Below are positions 12,911 to 24,400 of a stretch of DNA of 60,000 nucleotides, one piece after another. How positions within the stretch are numbered: position 1 is the stretch's first letter; each line of letters opens with the position of its first letter. Both the position numbers and the translations under genes were made by a program. Below the pieces are notes generated by a model that was given only the letters and a program-made list of their open reading frames with translations, did not search any database and was not told the DNA's origin. Source of the stretch: Nematostella vectensis (Eukaryota; Cnidaria; Anthozoa; Actiniaria; Edwardsiidae); NCBI RefSeq assembly GCF_932526225.1, contig NC_064035.1, positions 10,529,296-10,589,295 of the forward strand, written 5' to 3'.

Positions 12911-12992
12911 TACCCTGGTTCCAGAGCCTCGAACGTCTCTCTATTTAGTGGCCACTACATAGAGAGACGTTCAAGGCTCTGGAACCAGGGTA
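12911..12992. mobile_element. Foldback MITE, 82-bp near-perfect palindrome
   Basis: The left arm (12911-12944, beginning TACCCTGGTTCCAGAGCCTC) matches the right arm (12959-12992) in reverse complement at 33 of 34 positions. The 14-nt centre contains the perfect palindrome TAGTGGCCACTA, so almost the whole element can fold on itself. A diverged relative with the same arm core (AGAGCCTCGAACGT) sits at 38286-38378. Confidence 0.8.
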
Positions 12993-15068
12993 AATCCGAC
13001 AAAATGACAAAAGAGAAGATAATTTGGTTTTACCTAAGACGAAACGGCCAGGGGAAAAATAAAACCAGAACGTCAAACACATACATTCTCTTTAACTTGC
13101 TTTTATGCTTGGATTTAAGTGAGAATCGATCTTTTGTTGTGCTATCGCTTGCTTCCTATGAGAACAAACCGTCATATGGCCAGGCTGCTAAGAGCTTGGA
13201 TCTGCTTAGGATGCGTTAGTGTGCGTGCGTGACTAGGAGCGGGCTAAGCGGACCACCCGGGTCAGATGTCACGCAATCCATCGCTGCATATTTTTTTTTT
13301 AATTTTCTGAAGACGAATAATGTTTATTTACCAAAAACTGCTTTCGATTCAATTAAAATACCTTTAAAAGAATCTTTAAAAAAGAATCTTGAAAAAGTGA
13401 ATCTTGTATCTTCTTTGAATTCCAGAAAAATGTTATACGCCATGGAAAGTAAGACGAACTCAACTTTGAGAAAAATACAGGGCCGTAGCAGGGAGTGGGG
13501 CACTGGGGACATGTACCCTGTACACTGGGGACCAGTAGAGGCGTGGCTGTGCCAATATTTTCTTAATGTTTCTGTATCGTTCCCCTCCCCCCCCCCCCCC
13601 TCCCTGCGCACATAAAAGCCCTTTTTTTCTGTCATATATCTAAGCACATTGGGATGGAAGGTAGAAGAGGGAGAGAGTTTATGCATTTTGTTAGTTTTAG
13701 TGTGTATTGGAGGGGAATCTTTCGTCTGTTATGAAACAGCCTGTTATGGTACAAACAAATTAGGCCAAATAAAAAAGAAAACGATGAAAAAAGTGCATTT
13801 CAACGTGCCTTGTTTAATGACATCGCTACGTGGCGGCGGCCTTTTTCAAATACTTATTACGCTGTACTTGTACAAGACCTTTTGTTTCCTATCTCGATCA
13901 GGCATTGCGTTGGAATTACCCTGTTGCTTTACGATTTTCCTTTCTCCTGAAAACGTTAGAGCATGTAATAAATGCGTTTTTGATTTGAGTCATTAGTCAA
14001 AATGAATATTATCGGATTTGCGGCTATCAACGCCTTGTGGAGGTTAGTTATATCCGTTCTTATATTTTACAATGCTTCATTGTTTTTTAGTTGTTTGTCG
14101 TTTCTCATCTAAAATTAATCCTTTGGTTGTTGATTTTATTTCTCTTTGTATTGTCACTATTTGTATTTTTAAAAGAGGATCAAGTAGATGCTGCTTTGTC
14201 AGCTTGTTCTTCTGGTCTGCGTTGGGATCAACACAATGCACCAGTTTGCTACTTTTCAGTGCTGACATTTCGTCTCAGTCATAGTTTGAGATTCCCCGTT
14301 TAACCTTCAGAACGGAAACACATCTTTCTTTTCTAAAGAGCCGAGACATACTACACGAGTAGGCATTATGTGAAGCAATATATTTTGGTCTTTTATGATT
14401 TGGGGGCTACCTTTTACCCTCTGGGTTTATTAGGTAAAGACTGCAAAGCTCTTTCATTGCTACTTGAAACATTACCGAATAAGTGCAACTCCATTCTTGA
14501 AAACTTTGCGGTTAGACCCCGGTGGACGAATTCGACACACCTTTGCACTCAAAATAAGAGCACTTTCACGTATGTCGTTTTTAGATTTCCCCATGAATGG
14601 GAGCTTTGTGTGTTAGAACTACTCGTTAGTAGCTCCTTGCCGCTATATGTAAGTCTTTAAGTGATGTTATATATCCTTGCAGCTAATACATATGGTTTAC
14701 TTGGTCGATCTTTTACCGTTTTTAACGCATTTTGTTTAGAGGTATCATAGCTAGTAGAAGTCTTCTTGTATGTGTTTATCAGAAAGCTCCGATCTTTAAT
14801 GAGATATTTCAATCGTAGAGTCCTAAGAGTCGAACTTCCAGCGCCAGATGATACAGCTATTTAAGGGGCATAACACGCGTTGGTCTTCATCGCCTTTCGA
14901 AGGAGACAATCCGTCTACGAAAGGATAACGCAAAAGGCTAACCGCAAAGGCCCCTTTGACGTCAGAAGACGGGACGGAATGCAGGCCAGCGGTGTCTCGT
15001 ATTTAGTTAACTTGTGAGCGCAATCAGAATAAAAGCGAAACACAGGGCCATCCAGTACCGTTGACAGT

Positions 15069-15270
15069 CATCATCATCATCATTATCACAATCATCATCA
15101 TCATATCATCATCATCATCATAATGTTTATCCTTATCATCATCAGCTTCTTCGTCATTATTCGAAGTACAATCATCGTCATCGTCATCATCATCATAATT
15201 GATTACCAAGTTCATTGTCATATCCACCTTCTATTATCATCATCATTATAATCTTTATCATCATCATCGC
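15069..15270. repeat. (ATC)n microsatellite
   Basis: Imperfect CATCAT repeats with short interruptions. They create Asp-rich or Met/Ile-rich open frames on either strand, which are artefacts of the repeat. Confidence 0.85.
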
Positions 15271-16541
15271 CGTCCCAACCTTTAAATTAGTCTCACGTGT
15301 GTTTTTTACTTCTGTTTTGAATGTCTGTGCCGTATTTTTCGTGATAACAATCTGCATGATAGGGATGATAGGGTCACCCCGCAAGCCCGAGCACAAATAT
15401 TTGCCAATATTAGTTATATTCAATGTGTGACTGTCAGCTTGTTAGTCCTACACCTAGTTGCAAATACAAGCAATCTCTTGGATAAAATCGGCTTGTGTTA
15501 GCCCCTGTTCTTTAGTCAGATCTGATCGCAAGCAAAGTTCTGAACCATGTAGTTATTTCATGTGGACTACAACTCATTTATCACTATTTGAAAGCTTGTA
15601 TACATGATATTACTTTTTGCGATAGAAACACGCCCACTATTTGCGGTCGGCGTTTTATGATCGCTTTCCTCAATTTGCTAACGATTTTAAGTATTTTATT
15701 CGTTTCTTATGGATGCTTTACGGAAATGTAGTGGCGTTACGCGAGCTTAAAGTTTCGTCGTTAATCGCGTGTTTTATTTAAAGCGTTGACGTGTGTAATG
15801 AGTACCTGCTCGCGCGTGTTTACTAATTTTGCAAACTTGCACGGAATTTGCGGACGGTCTTATCAAACAAAATCTCTATGATTGTGGCCACATTAACGGC
15901 GGAAACGTGTTGACTTTTCCTCCCCCTCAATCACACTTCTTTTTAATTTTCAAGATGATGAGTATAATAAATCGCTAGGATTGTATGTTTTCTTGAAGAT
16001 GTTGGTCAGTCTAGTGTCGTAGTGGACGCAAACCTTGTTGAAAATTGCGTCAAAGAGAGATATAACCTCTGAGAGTGACCTTCTGGTCGATACCCAATCC
16101 TCAGAGCGTGCCAAACGGTGGACTTAGCGTATTTCGGCGTCGGGTTACGTTTGATACTGTCTCGAGTCAGGGACCGCGGAAACCTTATCACCTTGAGCGT
16201 GAATAACACGACATCTTGACGTATGATAGCAACCGGACTGGGCTGTAGAGTGAATCGGACCAGCTAGGGATGTGATCCACTGTTTCTAGTGAGAATTATA
16301 GTGCACTTCTCTGCTAAGAATTCACCAACATGTTTTACACAATTAGAGGCATGCGTGTTTTCCTAAAGAAGTCCTCAGCACTGATGATGTGAAAAACATA
16401 GCTTGCGTTCTCAAAACAAAGCCATGTCTGCAAACGTTGCCGTATGTCCGTCCGAAAACGTGAGCGGAGTTTCGTGGAATAACCTTACTTGGTAACGTGT
16501 CGAAGAGAGATATATTAATGAGTGGATGGTATTTTTCGTAG

Positions 16542-18412
16542 ATGGCCGAGATGCGCCCGTCGGGAGGGACATCCCCGCTTCTCCCTCAAGACCCGCAACA
16601 GCCTATGGTACAAGCTGGAGTATGGTGTGAAAAATGCAATAACAGACTGGTGGAGCTAAAACGGCAAGTCCTTAGGCTGATACTACCAGAAATACAGGGA
16701 TATATACACAGCGGAAACACCCCAAACGCGGTACGTAAAATAATTTTGTTTCTACGTTGACAAGAGAAAAGTACAGGTACTATCAGCAGTATAAGTTGTT
16801 GAATATATTCAATGGGAAAAAAAACTCTCGGACGCCATTCTTGTAACAACGATGTCAACAAGTCGTTTCGCGCGCAAGAACAGGGCTCGTAGGTTGACAA
16901 GCGCATCACATCTTTGTTTTCAAGTACGGCTTAACGCATTAATAGTGATAGAGAAACAATCGTTGTGCGCCTTGAGCGCAAGAGTGTATATGAGAGCTAA
17001 CAATGTGGTGTCATTCATATTTGCCAAACAATCGGGCTTTTCCCTTTTTTTGCCGAAATTCCACAAGCTGTTTGCCTAAACAACAAAACCTTGTGCTAAA
17101 AGACACCCATTGATAGTCGGTTTGCGGCGGAATGACGCCGATTCCGGTGGCAATGGACGGCTTATCTCTAGCCAGCACTAATTCCTTCACTATCAGTTTG
17201 ATTGGTGCGGTAACACGAACCAAACTCAACACACAATTCTGTTCACTCTTTCCTGCATAAACTGTCACCTAAATCGCCAATTTCGGGTCCTTTTTTTCAG
17301 GACTGTTAACACGAGTTGTTTCCTTAAGAAATTCAATCAAGATGATCGGTTTTGTGTTCGTATCGACCTATTCCCCTTTGTCCATAAGATAAAGTCTATA
17401 TTTTTTTCCCCAATAGACAGCCCTTTCAGCTCGCCGCTTATTGATATTTTTGTTTCACTCTAAGGTTATGAACTCTAAATGTTTGCTTTCCGATCAGATT
17501 GTGAAATCTATCCCCCTATAAAAACACAGTTAGCGTCAAGAACAATTAGAAGGTTGAGAGTGAGGTGACAGACAACCAAAAGTATCACTTACAATTCCTG
17601 TACTGGGTCTTGCTCTTACGACTTACATGAACCAAAAACGTTACTTTATACAATTCCTATGCCCTCTTGCACTAACGACAGCCAAAAGTGTCAGTATATC
17701 GATAGTGTCTATTTTATTTGGACTTCTTTTGCACTTCATTATCATTGCGATCGTCCAAATATGACTTTTTGTTTTTGTACCTTTGGTTTGCTGATTTGGA
17801 AACTCGAAAAGCAATGTATTGTGGGAGGAAGATTGACCACAGGTAGCCCAGGCCTACGGGCTTTTTCAAATTAGTGCGTGCTGTTTTAAACTGATTATTG
17901 TGGAAATTTGGAAATGGGGGTAAATAGATTGTTGAATAGAATTCAGTAAAACCTTTTTTTACGTTTCGGATACCTGTGATAAAGTCTTTAATTACGCATC
18001 GCAAGATGTCATTATTTTTTGTCTCACCAGTCCTCGCGCGGCCGACCATCACAATTGCTTACGTATATCATCCTTATTTACAGGGTTCACTGTCGACAAG
18101 AATCTTCGGACAAATACACCTCCCCGATACCCACCTCAAATCCTGGCAAAACGAGCACTGCTTGGTCTGCTCCACCCACCTGAACCAGCTCAAGTGGGAG
18201 GCGATTTCCATGGTGCACACGCTGGAAGAGTCGCAATTCCTCGCTTATTATAACATCCCGGGGTACGTCGTAGGGCCAAACACGGACCAGCTTCTGAGGC
18301 GGATTGAAAAGGACAAGCAGCGTCACCCTGGAAACGCGACCACTGAGCATGGTGATCGTGGGCTCTTGTACGCGAGGCCCGAGGATGGCAACTCTACCTC
18401 GTTCTTTCACAG
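16542..18412 (+). CDS. KIF26: KIF26 exons 1-2: N-terminal Cys-rich domain
   Basis: Exon 16542-16730 (63 codons) carries [17 protein letters not shown] (residues 26-42), nearly identical to the [17 protein letters not shown] block I recall in vertebrate KIF26B. Exon 18084-18412 continues with [17 protein letters not shown] (residues 88-104). The four cysteines (29, 32, 89, 92) form two C-x2-C pairs, which suggests a metal-binding fold. This domain is specific to the KIF26 family and is the strongest evidence for orthology. Exon 2 ends in phase 2 (AG), completed by the G at 25045. Confidence 0.9.
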
Positions 18413-21400
18413 GTGAGCGGTCATGATCGTGAGGCGGTCATAATGTGCGTGTGGCTACTTGGTCACCTTACATGAGTCGTGAGGCGGTCATGGTGTGCGT
18501 CTGGCTACTTGGTCACCTAACATGAGTCGTGAGGCGGTCATGATGTGTGTGTGGCTACTTGGTCACCTTACACGAGTCGTGAGGCGGTCATGGTGTGCGT
18601 TTGGCTACTTGGTCACTTTACACGAGTCGTGAGGCGGTCATGGTGTGTGTGTGGCTACTTGGTCACCTTACACGAGTCATGAGAAGGCCATGGTGTGCGT
18701 GTAGCTACTTGGTCACCTTATGCTGTGTTTACACTTGAACGTCCAACCTAGGTTAGATTTGAAGTGTGTGTGTGAACACGCTCGAAATAGCCACTTATGT
18801 GCCGGCGATTACAAAGGATCTGAAACCTAGGTTCGGTTGAGCTCAACCATTCCAGGATGCATGGTTGAGCGTACCCAACCGAGGTTACAGGCAAATCTGT
18901 TGACAGTTCTTGTCAGCTATCGCTTTCCGATGTCAGTCATTTTTCAAATAGTGTTTACTCAATAGTCATGAGATTACCACATGTTTTCTAGATCTCCGCA
19001 TTTTGCTGGACATTTTACACAATACTTTACAATAAACTTGTTTTCAAGTCAAGGGACTGCGAATCCCTGACGTACTAGCACAAAAAAACTCAACGAAAAC
19101 GACAAACATAAGAGAAAACATCAGGCAAGGTGGTCCCTAAAAGATCATCTTGAATTATCGTGAATCTTGTATGCAGGAGCCACCACAGAATAACAAGAAC
19201 GGCCAGGAAAATCACAATAATCGCAGCAGCAATTTGACCTCAGAATTCAAATCGATAACACCGGCGCTGTTCCAGCTGAATGATCAACCGAGGTTAAGTT
19301 TTCAAGTGTAAACGCATTTCTACTAACCGGGGTTCAGTTAACCACAAACTGAACCTAGGTTGACCCTCAAGTGTAAACACAGCATTACACGAGTCGTGAG
19401 GCGGTCATGGTGTGCGTGTGGCTACTTGGTCACCTTAAACGAGTCATGAGAAGGCCATGGTGTGCGTGTACCTACTTGGTCACTTTACATGAGTCGTGAG
19501 GCGGTCATGATGTGTGTTTGGCTACTTGGTCACCTTAAACGAGTGTGAGACGGTCATGGTGTGCGTGTGGCTACTTGGTCACCTTACACGAGTCGTGAGG
19601 CGGTCATGGTGTGAGGCTGTCATGATGTGTGTGGCTACTTGGTCACCTTACACGAGTCGTGAGGCGGTCATGGTGTGCGTGTGGCTACTTGGTCACCTTA
19701 CACGAGTCGTGAGGCGGTCATGGTGTGCGTGTGGCTACTTGGTCACCTTACATGAGTCGTGAGGCGGTCATGGTGTGCGTGTGGCTACTTGGTCACTTTA
19801 CACGAGTCGTGAGGCGGTCATGGTGTGCGTGTGGCTACTTGGTCACTTTATACGAGTCGTGAGGCGGTCATGGTGTGCGTTTGGCTACTTTGTCACTTTA
19901 CACGAGTCGTGAGGCGGTCATGGTGTGCGTTTGGCTACTTTGTCACTTTACACGAGTCGTGAGGCGGTCATGGTGTGCGTTTGGCTACTTGGTCACCTTA
20001 CACGAGTCATGAGAAGGCCATGGTGTGCGTGTACCTACTTGGTCACTTTACATGAGTCGTGTGAAGGCCATGGTGTACGTGTACCTACTTGGTCACCTTA
20101 CACGAGTCGTGAGGCGGTCATGTTGTGAGGCGGTCATGGTGTGCGTGTGGCTACTTGGTCTCCTTACATGAGTCGTGAGGCGGTCATGGTGTGCGTTTGG
20201 CTACTTGGTCACCTTACACGAGTCGTGAGGCGGTCATGGTGTGAGGCGGTCATGATGTGTGTGTGGCTACTTGGTCACCTTACACGCGTCGTGAGAAGGC
20301 CATGGTGTGCTGTGCACAAATAAAATCGTAGAATATCGGCATGCCTTTGTCTTAAGCACCGTGCAGATGAATGCGGTGGATAGTTTAGTTCGTCACTCAC
20401 ATTATGCAGAGTTTTTCTTACTTTATCAGGGAAAACTAAATCGATTTTATTCTTCTTAGTACACCTTTTGCTGTTCATTACCAGGAAATCTACATTCATT
20501 TGCGGCAATTTACGATAAATAACGCGAATATACATTAATTTTCGTCATAAAAGGCTCATTTGCGTGAACACAAATTTCATTAGCGATATTTACATCGCCA
20601 GTAACATTCAATCGCAAAGATCGATCAAAGTCATTCGCGCCTTTCGTCATTAAAAAGCGAAAAATGTACTTTAATCTGCGTGTTTATTCGATCATTAACA
20701 AAAATCTATAGACAAATTGCGAATTGACAGTCATATGAATTTAACTTATATCTATTAGTGTTTATTGACATCTTTAACAAAAAGAGTGAATTCAATTGAA
20801 TTTATAGACAACCATTAATACGGACATGACATAAATTAGTGCGATTATACAAACATTTAGACGTTCTTTGCATTCATTAACCAAAAATCTTTTTTCAATA
20901 AAACAATAGATAATTTGAGTGTTTTTTTTTTTACCAAACTAGATATTTTATAAGCTTTCGCATTCTGACAAAAGGTTATGCAACCCTTTCCAAACAAATA
21001 ACGGCATAAATGTAGACAACATTGTACATTTTTTTTTCTGTTCGGCAATACTGTACAGTCCGTGCCATTGTTCAGTACCGTTGCAATGCCTCCAAGAAAT
21101 AGAATCCCCTTTGAGCACCGCGAGCGAATTATACGGTCATTCGAAGATGAAGAGGAAGATTATCTCCTGGTGGCGGACACATTGGGGGTCAACCCTTCCA
21201 CAGCCCGTGGTATCGTTGCTAGATACATACGAGAAGGGAGAATTGAAGAAAGACCACGAGGTGGAAGAAATAACGTAAGAGTAGATGACGAGATGAGAGA
21301 CTGCCTAAACGATATCATCAACGACAACTGCCTTCTTACTCTCAGCCGTATCAACCAAGAACTAAGAAGGCGACTGCCCTTGAAACCAAGGATTCACGAC

Positions 21401-24400
21401 CGCACGGTAGCGAGAACGCGAGATGGAATGTTGTTCCGTGTAAAGCTGACAAGGCCCCTACCAGCGGAAAGGAACAGACCTGACGTTCTACAGAAGAGAG
21501 TAGACTACGGCAACTGGTTAATCAACCGTGGTGTCGTGCATCATTCGGTCTTTGTAGATGAATGCGGCTACAAGGGCGAGACAAGGAGAGCGAGCCTATA
21601 GACAGGTCTGCGGGCAGCGTAGGAGGAACATTACCGTAACAATGGCAATATCACCAATCAGTGGTCTTGTATTTCACTCGGCAATTATTGGTGGCATGAA
21701 CGCACAGCGGTTCAGCGACTTTCTTACGCAGGCTAGACTTAACCCCGACCCGGACGAGATGGTGATATTTATTTACGATGGAGCGCCACCAAATCGCAAC
21801 CCTGCCGTACCCGGGCCCAAAACAGAGCTGAAAATGCTACCACCCTACAGCCCCTTTTTGAACATTGTGGAGCAGGCAATAAGCTCTCTTAAAGCGGCTA
21901 TAAAAGCTGACATCCCAAGGCCAGAAGTACAAGCCCGGATGGGAGATAGGGGTGCGGCTAGAGACCAAGAAGGCCTTGCATTGGGAGTTTTCCGTACGCG
22001 TTTGCTTTTGCAAGCGTTGCAGCGCAATATTGGTACTATAACCCCTGCTAAATGCGCTCAGTGGTACCGATTCATGCAAACAGATTTACTACGATGTCTG
22101 AATGGTGAATTGATCGAGGGCTAATGCAAAGTGCAGCGAAATGCTCTATGTAGAACTTTAACATGACTCACCGTTATTGAAAATAGATTTTTCTTTATTG
22201 AATGTAAAGAACGCGCAAATGCTTGTATAAATCCAGTAATGTATATCATATTCGCGTGAATGACTGTCTATAAATGCTATTGAATTTCACTCTTTGTTAT
22301 AAAGATGTTAATAAATATGTGTTGCACGCAGTTAACTGTCAATTCGCCTAATTGTTTATCTTTTTTTTGTTAACTGTCGAATGAAAACGCAGATGAAAGT
22401 ATATTATTCGCCTTTGAATGACGAAAGGCGCGAATGACTGTCGATTTTTGCGATTGAATGTTACTGGCGATTTAAATATCGCTAATGAAATTTGTGTTCA
22501 CGCAAATGAGTGCTTTATGACGAAAATGAATGTATATTCGCGTTATTGATCGTATATTGCCGCAAATGAATGTAGATTTCCTGGTAATGAACAGCAAAAG
22601 GTGTAATACCCGCTACCCAACGAGCTCCCTTTCTGGCGATCACTTGTTCGTTTGCATGTGCATGCATTTTATCCCACCCTCGCTACCGTCATCTGTGTCG
22701 TAGACACGTGACAAGTCCAGCTGGTGTTTACGCGTGCAATTTGTTCTAGAATTCACCGGAGCCCAAAACACTACGAAACCTTACCGACCGAGGCCCTGTC
22801 TTTGTTAGTAGATTTAATCATTTTTTCGCATGTGAGATGAGCAATTCAAAAGTAATTATCAGTAAACGCAAGCATCCCTCTAAACTGAATACAACGACAG
22901 CCTTCCACCTTTTGCTTCTCGGATATAAAATACTTCTTTCTATAAAATATAAAATAAATCCTTCATTTAAGCTGTACAATCTACCACGTGTCTAAAAAGA
23001 AAGTAATCTGAAAGAAAGCAAAAGGTGTTGCCGCTTCCGCCATCGTCCTTACATTTCCCGTTTGCAGAGGCCGTACTATCCAATATAGATAAAAAAAATC
23101 CTATGGTCTTAGAGTCAGTGTTTGATTTTTTTGGTTTTACGTTACGCATTGTCAAGAGTTTTCACTGGGTTCGGAACGCAACAGGTCGTACATACACACC
23201 TGTTAGATGCAAGGGATCAAAAGAAAAAAGAAACGCAGATAGAAATAAGAACAACTAAGATCCCAACAAGACCTTAACAAGACCAGAACAATAACAAACA
23301 TAGCTCTTAAATAAAGAAAAAGAAAGAAAAATAGGGGCTTGTGGTCTATTCCCCGCAACCACTGTTTGATAAAGCTTGTTGAACATTACATAGATTTATT
23401 AGTTTTCGTCGCCATTTGTACATGTTTACAATGTACAAATGTACAAGTCGATTGGTGACCTTGTTTTTACAAACGCAGAAATGGTACACCACCCGTGAAG
23501 TGAATATTGGGATGTACGCTGTGCGGGGGGTCAACGTTAAATGGCTGACAAACACTCAAATGGGTTTTCTATTCCCATGGTGGCACGAAAATCAAAGGTT
23601 GCAACCCTGCTCACGGGGATACGCGATAAAAATGGATGTGATAATATCTCAAAAATATTCTTAAAAGTTGGATTATAGCAAAACGCTCAAACTCATTCTT
23701 TTTTCTAAAAGAAATATCACAGCTGCGGATGTAAAACAAAGCGAAATAATCACATTCAAAATGCCTCAAATGAGAACTTTTATACAAGACATAATTATCA
23801 ACAACGTGAGATATCAAAAGAAACGATCTATTCACGCAGAACTCTAGCCAGTAATTGCCCATTTTAAGCAGCACAACCCCTTCGTTTAGCGCCGGAAAGG
23901 CCTGTTAAATGGGTTGTGAATATAGGACCTCGCGAAAAGTAATATGTTTTCTCTTAATGGGATGCTTGCGGGACAAAAGAATATGTTTATAACCTGTTTA
24001 GATATATTAGGATGCGAAAAACACACAAGTTACTAGACATTTAACCACCGTGCGTGCTTTCCCTTGAACAGTCTGTACTTTAACGTACATCTGAAGTGAA
24101 GGAGTTTTTGTTTAGCCATAGATGGAACCCCTGGGAGCCCCATGGTAGGAAAAAAGACTCGTGTCTTTGTTTATTTTTCTCTGCGTTTTCATATGCTTTA
24201 TGTGCATTAAGATGTAGTATTTTTACTACTTCCAGTTCGCATTTCAAGTGGGATGCTGCCGTGTTTTTAGCGTACTATAGGTATGACTAGATACGAGGAT
24301 AAAACCCTACCTTCCTTCCTTACCTATATTTTTTATTTGTTCAGAAAGGTATCTTAACAACTATATATTTACCACAAACTATTTTCTTTTGTTGGACCAA

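Larger units (their letters stand above)
7240..16541. other. Long non-coding stretch (intron or 5' flank of KIF26)
   Basis: No exon that I can support. It holds the simple and dispersed repeats listed separately (9033-9100, 9273-9310, 9555-9750, 12911-12992, 15069-15270) and a poly-C tract near 13580-13600. Open frames such as those at 13229-13615 or 14370-14660 have no family resemblance. Confidence 0.5.

Noticed and set aside
14953-14962. CRE-like TGACGTCA
   Set aside because: A single 8-bp site far from any mapped promoter is expected by chance.
16006-16209. Minus-strand frame with a faint helix-turn-helix look (KSTVWHALRIGYRPEG)
   Set aside because: Could be a transposase fossil, but there is no catalytic part, no inverted ends and the resemblance is weak.
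18411-20312. Array resembling CRISPR
   Set aside because: Units are contiguous direct repeats without unique spacers, and the surroundings are a eukaryotic intron. The same holds for 56780-58250.
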